Source of the DNA: an uncultured Porphyromonas sp.
GTDB lineage: Bacteria; Bacteroidota; Bacteroidia; Bacteroidales; Porphyromonadaceae
DNA length: 6,084 nt
Direction of reading: 5' to 3'
Assembly (NCBI GenBank): GCA_945965245.1
Contig: CAMFNC010000187.1
Coordinates: 1 to 6,084, forward strand
This document shows, in pieces, positions 1 to 4,919 of this stretch. Position 1 is the stretch's first letter. Each line of letters starts with the position of its first letter. The position numbers and the translations under genes are program-made. The notes beneath the pieces are model-generated. The model was not told the origin of the DNA. It did not search any database and was given only the letters and a program-made list of their open reading frames with translations.

Positions 1-2
1 TA

Positions 3-189
3 ATAGGTGCAGGAAATATTAACCCCTATTCTCCTTTCCCCAATTCATCCATAAATTTAAATGACATAATCAAAAAAAATCAGCTTTTCAACATCTGATG
101 CCTCTTTTCAAAAGAAAGTATTAGCTGGAGAATTTTTTGCCGCTATATACTTTGACGGCAAATGGCAAGGTATGCGAATGAATTATTAA
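3..189 (+). pseudogene. 3' end of an unidentified reading frame, apparently frameshifted at an A8 run
   Basis: One frame is open from the left edge (codons from position 3) and stops at TGA 96-98. A second frame is open from position 70 to TAA 187-189 and ends in FFAAIYFDGKWQGMRMNY, which looks like a real protein end. The two frames differ by one base and both cross a run of eight A at 72-79. With seven A they would join into one continuous frame (about NLNDIIKKISFSTSDASF across the junction) reaching 189. I therefore read this as the C-terminal part of an upstream gene carrying a one-base insertion, from true decay, phase variation, slippage or a sequencing error. I do not recognise the protein family. 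The alternative is that the upstream gene simply ends at 98 and the second frame is open by chance. Its stop lies 27 bases before the next start codon. Confidence 0.35.
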
Positions 190-216
190 ATACAAATAAA
201 ACTAATACATTTATTT

Positions 217-840
217 ATGAAACGTTATGTTCTATTATTCGTAAGCCTCTTTTTCTTAGGCTTAACTGCGTATGCACAGAATGAAACAACACCCAAAGAA
301 GACAAGACCACTACACCTCAAGAGGCTTTCAAACAAAAAGAATTAGGGGTGGAATTAGGGCTCTTTAGCGGAGTTTATGGCAAATATAATTTCAATGAAC
401 ATTTTTCTCTTTTGGGGCAATTAGGCATGAATTACGATGTGGCCTATACCGTGCCGCGCGGTTTTTTCTTCACCGGCATGAATCCGGCAATCAACCTTTC
501 AGGTATCTGGTATTTCTTCCGTCCGAAACACGCAGCCAACCAAGGTATATATGCTTCTTTTGGAGCTTTCGGTGATTTGGGCAAATATGCACTCTTCAGC
601 AGCAAAGACAAAACACAAGATTGGGGCGGTCTGTGGTCTGCCGGTATCTTTTTAAAATTAGGCGTAGATATCGCTGTGTATAAATCCATTCGTGTAAAAG
701 CATCGGCTCTAATCAACGAAGGAGCTATTTATCGCCGAATGCCCGATTTAGGAGTGGGTCTTTCACTACCGACAAAAACGGCATTGAATGCTCGAAATGA
801 ATTTTTGTTCGATTTGGGTGTAGTAATCCCACTCAATTAA
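217..840 (+). CDS. predicted outer-membrane beta-barrel protein, secreted, function unknown
   Basis: This gene encodes 207 residues. Residues 1-20 form a typical Sec signal peptide (KR, hydrophobic core VLLFVSLFFLGL, then AYA), with probable cleavage before Gln21. A polar linker rich in Thr, Lys, Pro and Glu follows at about 22-40. The rest alternates hydrophobic and polar residues with many Gly and aromatic residues, as in transmembrane beta strands: for example LGVELGLFSGVYGKYNF, SLLGQLGMNYDVAY, NLSGIWYFF, GIYASFGAFG, SAGIFLKLGVDIAVY and a closing strand FLFDLGVVIPLN. Size and pattern suit a small, roughly eight-stranded barrel in the outer membrane, but no specific family is recognisable and the last residue is Asn, not the usual aromatic. 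No Cys lies near the cleavage site, so it is not a lipoprotein. No Shine-Dalgarno sequence precedes ATG 217, as is usual in this phylum. A weak promoter-like ATACTTTG lies at 147-154. Barrel topology is inferred from pattern only. Confidence 0.75.
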   Translation: MKRYVLLFVSLFFLGLTAYAQNETTPKEDKTTTPQEAFKQKELGVELGLFSGVYGKYNFNEHFSLLGQLGMNYDVAYTVPRGFFFTGMNPAINLSGIWYFFRPKHAANQGIYASFGAFGDLGKYALFSSKDKTQDWGGLWSAGIFLKLGVDIAVYKSIRVKASALINEGAIYRRMPDLGVGLSLPTKTALNARNEFLFDLGVVIPLN

Positions 841-974
841 TTTTCTTCTTTTACCCACAAAGGATTATGTCATAAAAGGCGAACCGCTACATTGCTTTCG
901 AACTTCAGATTCGGTCATTTACTACCATCCTAATCTCGAAGCGCCTCACATTTCTTTCCTTGTCCACATTACCC

Positions 975-1020
975 AAGAGGCTGCACAGAAACTCCGGTTT
1001 TGAAGTGCAGCCTCTTCTTT
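975..1020 (+). terminator. composite Rho-independent terminator
   Basis: A perfect 12-bp inverted repeat (AAGAGGCTGCAC at 975-986, GTGCAGCCTCTT at 1005-1016) is followed by CTTTTCT. Inside the loop is a second small hairpin, AAAC 989-992 and GTTT 997-1000 around a TCCG loop, so the whole folds as a stacked stem. It lies 134 bases after the stop of the barrel gene at 217-840, giving that transcript a long 3' untranslated tail if it is the terminator used. It should isolate the barrel gene from the gene at 1144. The arms are symmetrical, so weak activity on the other strand is possible (AAGAAAAG tail), but no minus-strand gene is seen here. Confidence 0.8.
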
Positions 1021-1077
1021 TCTATCGGGGAGAGAGCAACCAGAGAGAATTCGAGCCGTTGGCGCAATGTGCAAATC

Positions 1078-1109
1078 CTTTATATTTTCGAAACAAATAA
1101 CTACCTTTG
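1078..1109 (+). promoter_or_regulatory. Bacteroidota-type promoter for the gene at 1144
   Basis: TACCTTTG at 1102-1109 matches the Bacteroidota -7 consensus TAnnTTTG exactly. Twenty bases upstream is TTTA at 1078-1081, one base off the -33 TTTG box. The expected start of transcription is near 1115, leaving a leader of about 30 bases before ATG 1144. The rest of the intergenic stretch 841-1143 holds the terminator described separately and nothing else that I can identify. Confidence 0.55.
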
Positions 1110-1143
1110 AAAGTATCGTAAAAACATAATCCGATAAACGATA

Positions 1144-1824
1144 ATGAAAAAAGTAATCTTAATTTTAATTACAGCTTTGTTGGTCGTTACAACAGCCGTG
1201 GGACAGACCAAGTCCAAGAAATACCCCCAAATCGCCCTATCGGGAAAAAACATTAACAAGTTGTTTCCCGAGACATGGCTGGTGGAACGCCAAAAAGGAG
1301 ATTTGAACAAAGACGGAATACCCGATTTGGCTTTCATACTCCACCCCGAAGATGCGGCAGGGATGGAAGTGGTAAAAGACTCGCCCACCCCCATCAATCA
1401 CAACCCCTACATTTTGGTTATTTACTTTGGCAATTCATCCGGAGAATATCAATGTTTTCGATATTGGAGCAATGATGCGTTCGACACCTCCGGCACAGAT
1501 GACGTGGGTGGCATCAAACTGACATCGAACGGCTGTTTGGATATTACGATGACTTATGAAGAAACAACCGGGGCATCCTCCGGTTATACCAAATACAGAA
1601 TTCGGTATCAATCGGGAGATTTCTATTTGATAGGAAAAGAACGTTTCGAAGCACTACGCACCACGGGCGAATATGCGGAAGAAAGCTATGACCTCTTGAA
1701 TGGCCGCAAATACACCAAGAAAGGAAATATATCCATGGATAGCAACGTCAAAGAAACAACACACCGGGATAAGATTCCTAAAAAACCATTACAGCGTGTA
1801 GGCACTTTTATTTTCCATTCATAA
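1144..1824 (+). CDS. secreted hypothetical protein with a DxNxDGxxD metal-binding-like motif
   Basis: This gene encodes 226 residues. Residues 1-20 form a Sec signal peptide (MKK, then hydrophobic VILILITALLVVTT), with probable cleavage in AVG/QT before Gln21. There is no lipobox Cys. At residues 53-61 lies DLNKDGIPD, a D-x-N-x-D-G-x-x-D motif like the calcium-binding loops of EF-hand, dockerin and FG-GAP/VCBS-type repeats; it occurs once, so this is not a repeat propeller. Around it, LVERQKGDLNKDGIPDLAFI and later YILVIYFGN and YRIRYQSGDFYLIGKERFEA look like beta-rich globular sequence. The C-terminal part SYDLLNGRKYTKKG with basic KIPKKPLQR resembles, from memory, the tail of a family of uncharacterised secreted proteins of Bacteroidota that share the same order of motifs. 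Function is unknown; a periplasmic or surface calcium-binding role is a guess. The gene has its own predicted promoter, is preceded by a terminator, and is followed by a separate promoter, so it is probably monocistronic. Confidence 0.75.
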   Translation: MKKVILILITALLVVTTAVGQTKSKKYPQIALSGKNINKLFPETWLVERQKGDLNKDGIPDLAFILHPEDAAGMEVVKDSPTPINHNPYILVIYFGNSSGEYQCFRYWSNDAFDTSGTDDVGGIKLTSNGCLDITMTYEETTGASSGYTKYRIRYQSGDFYLIGKERFEALRTTGEYAEESYDLLNGRKYTKKGNISMDSNVKETTHRDKIPKKPLQRVGTFIFHS

Positions 1825-1858
1825 GAATAGGGAGAAATAAACATTCGAGGCTCAAAAA

Positions 1859-1890
1859 TTTGCATGTGCCAAAAAAAATCCTTTACTTTG
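1859..1890 (+). promoter_or_regulatory. promoter of the rpmB-rpmG-DUF4295 operon
   Basis: TTTG at 1859-1862 and TTACTTTG at 1883-1890 are separated by exactly 20 bases, matching the -33/-7 arrangement of the main Bacteroidota sigma factor. The spacer contains an A8 tract at 1871-1878, a feature often seen in strong promoters. The predicted start of transcription is near 1895-1897, about 90 bases before the rpmB start codon. It begins only 34 bases after the stop codon of the upstream secreted protein gene, and I see no terminator between them, so some readthrough is possible. Confidence 0.75.
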
Positions 1891-1895
1891 CACCC

Positions 1896-1938
1896 TGATT
1901 GCGTACCTACCGAATGATGCTATGGTAATGCGCGGTCG
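1896..1938 (+). promoter_or_regulatory. structured 5' leader hairpin of rpmB mRNA (candidate ribosomal protein leader)
   Basis: Bases 1896-1905 (UGAUUGCGUA) pair with 1929-1938 (UGCGCGGUCG). After an asymmetric internal loop (CC 1906-1907 opposite A 1928), UACC 1908-1911 pairs with GGUA 1924-1927 around a 12-base loop. That gives 14 pairs, four of them G-U. The stem begins almost exactly at the predicted transcription start. A second, weak stem (TCGAAA 1936-1941 with TTTCGA 1954-1959) overlaps its 3' arm, so the two could be alternatives. This could be an mRNA-stabilising 5' hairpin or an autoregulatory site bound by a ribosomal protein. I know of no named leader that it matches. Confidence 0.4.
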
Positions 1939-1984
1939 AAAAAACATATCCTATTTCGATTAAGATAATAAAACAATAAAAGAA

Positions 1985-2224
1985 ATGTCTAAAATCTGTC
2001 AGATTACCGGCAAAAGGCCTATGGTCGGCAACAACGTTTCGCACTCTAAAAGACACACGAAACGCAAGTTCGATATCAACCTTTTTACGAAGAAGTTTTT
2101 TTGGCCGGAACAAGACTGCTGGATTGAGCTTAAAGTCTCTGCAGCCGGTCTTCGCGTGATTAACAAAATCGGCTTGGACGCTGCCCTGAAGCGTGCCGCT
2201 GAAAAAGGCTACTTAAACGCTTAA
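1985..2224 (+). CDS. rpmB: 50S ribosomal protein bL28
   Basis: The 79-residue product has the usual length and full pattern of bL28: an N-terminal [20 protein letters not shown] block, then the basic stretch [13 protein letters not shown], the core residues [20 protein letters not shown] and the tail [16 protein letters not shown]. bL28 is a small component of the large subunit that joins late in assembly near the tRNA exit site. The zinc-binding CxxC pair found in some bL28 proteins is absent: Cys5 is followed by QIT, so this is the zinc-free form. It is the first gene of a three-gene operon, with 21 bases between its stop and rpmG. No Shine-Dalgarno sequence precedes ATG 1985 (the region reads AAAACAATAAAAGAA), in contrast to the next two genes. 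Control may act through the structured leader. Confidence 0.98.
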   Translation: MSKICQITGKRPMVGNNVSHSKRHTKRKFDINLFTKKFFWPEQDCWIELKVSAAGLRVINKIGLDAALKRAAEKGYLNA

Positions 2225-2230
2225 TAACAA

Positions 2231-2237
2231 GGGAGGA
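2231..2237 (+). promoter_or_regulatory. strong Shine-Dalgarno sequence of rpmG
   Basis: GGGAGGA lies 8 bases before ATG 2246 and contains GGAGG, fully complementary to the CCUCC core at the 3' end of 16S rRNA. This is unusual in Bacteroidota, where most genes lack such a site because the anti-Shine-Dalgarno sequence is held by ribosomal proteins bS21, bS18 and bS6. It supports the chosen rpmG start. Confidence 0.75.
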
Positions 2238-2245
2238 CTAAACCA

Positions 2246-2434
2246 ATGGCAAAGAAAGCAAAAGGCAACAGAGTGCAAGTAATCCTCGAATGTACCGAGC
2301 ACAAAGAAAGTGGTATGCCCGGCACCAGCCGCTATATCACCACCAAGAACCGTAAGAATACGACCGAGCGTTTGGAGCTGAAAAAATTCAATCCCATCCT
2401 GAAGCGTATGACCGTTCACAAAGAAATCAAGTAA
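2246..2434 (+). CDS. rpmG: 50S ribosomal protein bL33, zinc-free form
   Basis: The 62-residue product carries the bL33 signature: basic N-terminus [20 protein letters not shown], the conserved core [20 protein letters not shown], then [14 protein letters not shown]. bL33 sits near the E site of the large subunit. Zinc-ribbon bL33 proteins have two CxxC pairs. Here only Cys16 of the first pair remains (CTEH) and the second pair position reads NPIL, so zinc cannot be bound in the usual way. A short insertion ESGMPGTS precedes the RYITTKN core. The start is supported by a Shine-Dalgarno sequence 8 bases upstream and by similarity to the family's N-terminus. It lies 21 bases after rpmB and 22 bases before the DUF4295 gene, so the three are almost certainly cotranscribed. 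Confidence 0.98.
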   Translation: MAKKAKGNRVQVILECTEHKESGMPGTSRYITTKNRKNTTERLELKKFNPILKRMTVHKEIK

Positions 2435-2441
2435 TAAGCAT

Positions 2442-2448
2442 AAGGAGA
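2442..2448 (+). promoter_or_regulatory. Shine-Dalgarno sequence of the DUF4295 gene
   Basis: AAGGAGA lies 8 bases before ATG 2457, the same spacing as at rpmG, and pairs with the 16S anti-Shine-Dalgarno sequence. It fixes the start of this very short gene. Confidence 0.7.
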
Positions 2449-2456
2449 AATAAGCG

Positions 2457-2606
2457 ATGGCAAAGAAATCAGTAGCAACCTTTAAGACCGGCGATGGTCG
2501 TACTTTCACGAAGGTTATCAAGATGGTAAAGTCGCCGAAAACCGGTGCTTATACCTTCCAAGAAGAAATGATCCCCAACGAAGCCGTTAAGGATTACTTC
2601 AAATAG
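2457..2606 (+). CDS. DUF4295 small basic protein, probably ribosome-associated
   Basis: The product is only 49 residues. It begins MAKKSVATFKTGDGRTFTKV, continues with the hallmark VIKMVKSPKTGAYTF and ends QEEMIPNEAVKDYFK. This matches the DUF4295 family, which in Bacteroidota is regularly encoded right after rpmB and rpmG. The protein is small and lysine-rich with no signal peptide or membrane segment, fitting a ribosomal or ribosome-binding role. I have an uncertain memory that a Bacteroidota-specific large-subunit protein (bL38) was seen in a Flavobacterium johnsoniae ribosome structure, but cannot confirm that it is this family. The start has a clear Shine-Dalgarno sequence 8 bases upstream and lies 22 bases after the rpmG stop. 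It is the last gene of the operon; the next landmark is a terminator 112 bases downstream. Confidence 0.93.
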   Translation: MAKKSVATFKTGDGRTFTKVIKMVKSPKTGAYTFQEEMIPNEAVKDYFK

Positions 2607-2718
2607 ATATTATATTACGGGATGGGCGAGAACGGCTCGCGGCATTCGACAGATACCGAAATCGCAATCATCGGATAGCAACAGCCCAAGAAACCCGCTC
2701 CACTCCGACTTCCATACG

Positions 2719-2752
2719 CCCTGCAGGTCTTCCGATTTGCAGGGTTTTTTTT
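2719..2752 (+). terminator. Rho-independent terminator of the rpmB-rpmG-DUF4295 operon
   Basis: CCCTGCA 2719-2725 pairs with TGCAGGG 2738-2744. The inner bases GGTC and GATT add four further pairs (two G-U) around a TTCC loop. Eight T follow directly (2745-2752). This is a textbook intrinsic terminator. It separates the ribosomal protein operon from fabH. Confidence 0.92.
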
Positions 2753-2879
2753 AGCTCTTCCGCCCGTATCTCTTTTACTTACACCCCAAGAGAGGTTTCG
2801 AAGTGCACAAACCATAATTTTTTATGTGTATCTTAGTGGCTGAAAAATCAAAACAAATAGCTATTGCATCACAAAGTAT

Positions 2880-3959
2880 ATGAATAAGATTAATGCTGCC
2901 ATTACCGCAGTGGGTGGCTATCTGCCTCCTGACTTGCTCACCAACGCCGATTTGGAAAAAATGGTCGATACCAACGACGAATGGATTACTACCCGCGTGG
3001 GCATCAAAACAAGACACATACTGAAAGATCCCACAAAAGGCTCTTCTTATCTGGCTGCGCGTGCACTGCAAGATATGTTCGAACGCAATCATATTGATCC
3101 ACTGAGTATCGAGGGTATTATTATGGCCTGTGTAACACCGGACTATCACTTCCCCTCCACAGCTTCGGTGGTAGCTTATGAAACCGGCTGTCAGAACGCA
3201 TTCACGTTCGACATGCAGTCTGCCTGCCCCAGTTTTATGTATGCACTGGAAACGGGAGCCAATTACATCCGCTCCGGACGCTATAAGCGTTTGGTGGTAG
3301 TGGCTGCGGAAAAGATGTCCGCCATCGTGGATTATCAAGACAGAGCCACAGCTCCACTTTTTGGCGATGGTGCCGCTTGCGTATTGCTGGAAACCACAGA
3401 ACAAGAAACGGGTGTAATGGATGCTTACTTCCGCACCAACGGCGAGTTTAAAAATCAATTGATTATGAAAGCCGGTGGTTCTGCCAACCCTCCCACGCAC
3501 GAAACGGTAGAGCGACGCGAGCATTTTGTTTATCAGGAAGGTGCAGCCGTATTCAAACAGGCTGTGTTGGGTATGAGTTCCAGCTGTCTGGAAATCATGC
3601 GCCGCAATGCACTCTCCAAAGACGATGTTACGTGGTTTATCCCCCATCAGGCCAATTTACGCATCATTGATGCCGTGGCTCGACAAATGGAGGTCCCCAA
3701 AGAGCACGTAATGATCAATATTCAAGACTGTGCCAATACCAGCTCCGCTACTATCCCCATTTGCTTGTGGCAATGGGAGAAAGAATTGAAGCGTGGCGAT
3801 GTGCTCATTCTAACATCCTTCGGCAGTGGTTTTACATGGGGAGCCATGTATGTAAAATGGGCATACGATGGAGGTAAACGTCCTGCATCAACCATTGACA
3901 CGTGCCAGACTGACCGGGAAGCGGCCCAAGAGGAGTCCAGCACCTGTCAGACCCGATAA
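2880..3959 (+). CDS. fabH: 3-oxoacyl-ACP synthase III (KAS III)
   Basis: FabH condenses a short acyl-CoA with malonyl-ACP to start type II fatty acid synthesis in the cytoplasm; in this phylum it also selects branched starter units. The 359-residue product begins with the family pattern [19 protein letters not shown] and [11 protein letters not shown] (residues 32-42). The catalytic triad is visible: Cys116 in DMQSACPSF, His256 in FIPHQAN and Asn286 in [15 protein letters not shown] (161-166) and GSGFTWGAM (315-323) are also present. Two sites next to catalytic residues are unusual: CPSF replaces the common C-A/S-GF, and CA replaces the usual YG before Asn286. The E. coli enzyme ends at about the position of residue 327 here; 32 further polar residues follow, including TCQT twice (341-344, 355-358). 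ATG 2880 is the only start that fits the family N-terminus. No clear promoter is seen upstream. era follows after 15 bases, indicating cotranscription. Confidence 0.95.
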   Translation: MNKINAAITAVGGYLPPDLLTNADLEKMVDTNDEWITTRVGIKTRHILKDPTKGSSYLAARALQDMFERNHIDPLSIEGIIMACVTPDYHFPSTASVVAYETGCQNAFTFDMQSACPSFMYALETGANYIRSGRYKRLVVVAAEKMSAIVDYQDRATAPLFGDGAACVLLETTEQETGVMDAYFRTNGEFKNQLIMKAGGSANPPTHETVERREHFVYQEGAAVFKQAVLGMSSSCLEIMRRNALSKDDVTWFIPHQANLRIIDAVARQMEVPKEHVMINIQDCANTSSATIPICLWQWEKELKRGDVLILTSFGSGFTWGAMYVKWAYDGGKRPASTIDTCQTDREAAQEESSTCQTR

Positions 3960-3974
3960 ACAAATAAGAAATAC

Positions 3975-4880
3975 ATGCAGGAATCCAATCAACCGCAACA
4001 CCGCTCAGGCTTCGTAAATCTGGTAGGCAATCCCAATGTGGGCAAAAGTACACTGATGAATTTATTGGTGGGAGAACGCTTGTCCATTATCACTTCCAAG
4101 GCACAAACCACACGTCATCGCATCATGGGTATTGTCAATACTCCGGAAATGCAGATTGTGTATAGCGATACACCGGGAGTACTCAAACCGAATTATAAAT
4201 TACAGGAGTCGATGCTGGAATTTTCAAAATCGGCATTGGGTGATGCGGATGTACTGCTGTATGTGACAGATGTTATTGAACAACCGGATAAAAATTTAGA
4301 CTTTGTGGAGCGTGTGGGGCGAATGAAATGCCCCGTACTGCTCCTTATCAATAAAATAGACCTGACCAATCAAACCCAATTGGTGCATTTGGTGGAGCGA
4401 TGGCATGAGCTATTGCCTCAAGCCGAAATTCTACCTATATCGGCCAAAAGTCGATTCAACATGGAGCCGCTCAAAAAGCGCATCGAAGAGTTGATCCCGC
4501 CATCGCCTCCTTTCTTCGAAAAGGATGCCCTCACGGATAGGCCGGCACGTTTCTTTGTCACGGAAATCATCCGTGAGAAAATCCTACTCTATTATCAGAA
4601 AGAAGTACCCTATGCGGTGGAAGTGGCTGTGGAGACCTTCCGTGAAGAGGAAAAGGTAATTCATATCCAAGCCGTCATCATGGTGGAGCGAGATTCGCAG
4701 AAAGGTATCATCATTGGCCATCAAGGTGCTGCCATCAAGAAATTGGGAATGATGGCACGCAAAGATATTGAAAAGTTTTTCGACAAAAAAGTGTTCTTGG
4801 AGTTGTATGTGCGAGTAGAGAAAGATTGGCGCAGCAGCGATAAAGATCTTCGTCTGTTTGGCTACAAACAGGACGAATAG
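3975..4880 (+). CDS. era: GTPase Era, 30S subunit assembly factor
   Basis: Era is an essential GTPase that binds near the 3' end of 16S rRNA and aids late 30S maturation. The 301-residue product has the normal length and domain order. The GTPase domain shows G1 GNPNVGKS at 18-25, G2 within SKAQTTRHRI at 41-50, G3 DTPG at 65-68, G4 NKID at 126-129 and G5 SAK at 156-158. The linker LIPPSPPFF leads to the C-terminal KH domain (about 190-290), with DRPARFFVTEIIREKI and the RNA-binding loop IIIGHQGAAIKKLG, GxxG at 248-251. The tail LELYVRVEKDWR is typical. SKAQTTR and the KH domain distinguish it from the neighbouring Der. It starts 15 bases after fabH and is followed by der after 39 bases, so the three genes probably share a transcript. 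No Shine-Dalgarno sequence is seen. Confidence 0.98.
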   Translation: MQESNQPQHRSGFVNLVGNPNVGKSTLMNLLVGERLSIITSKAQTTRHRIMGIVNTPEMQIVYSDTPGVLKPNYKLQESMLEFSKSALGDADVLLYVTDVIEQPDKNLDFVERVGRMKCPVLLLINKIDLTNQTQLVHLVERWHELLPQAEILPISAKSRFNMEPLKKRIEELIPPSPPFFEKDALTDRPARFFVTEIIREKILLYYQKEVPYAVEVAVETFREEEKVIHIQAVIMVERDSQKGIIIGHQGAAIKKLGMMARKDIEKFFDKKVFLELYVRVEKDWRSSDKDLRLFGYKQDE

Positions 4881-4919
4881 GGATTTATCCTCCGGACATC
4901 ACCTATTATAAATTATAGC

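Noticed and set aside
444..716. 90-residue minus-strand frame inside the barrel gene
   Set aside because: Antisense to a gene with a clear signal peptide and strand pattern; no recognisable protein features of its own.
827..1003. Open frame of about 58 codons after the barrel gene, reading through the terminator stem
   Set aside because: It has no ATG, GTG or TTG start in frame, no recognisable sequence and ends inside the terminator hairpin. Most likely open by chance, though a decayed gene is not excluded.
1828..1842. GGGAGAAATAA just after the gene at 1144, resembling the Shine-Dalgarno region of the DUF4295 gene
   Set aside because: No start codon follows at a usable distance and no reading frame begins there. 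The shared 10 bases are probably coincidence in purine-rich sequence.
2622..2678. 18-codon reading frame starting at ATG 2622 in the tail of the DUF4295 operon
   Set aside because: No Shine-Dalgarno sequence, no known family, and a frame this short is expected by chance.
2829..2836. TATCTTAG as a -7 box for fabH
   Set aside because: One mismatch to TAnnTTTG and no TTTG-like box at the correct distance upstream. A fabH promoter should exist after the terminator at 2752, but I cannot place it with confidence.
2775..3647. 290-residue open frame on the minus strand
   Set aside because: It lies antisense over fabH and across the intergenic region. Its translation is Cys/His-rich with no family pattern, while the plus-strand frame is an unmistakable FabH.
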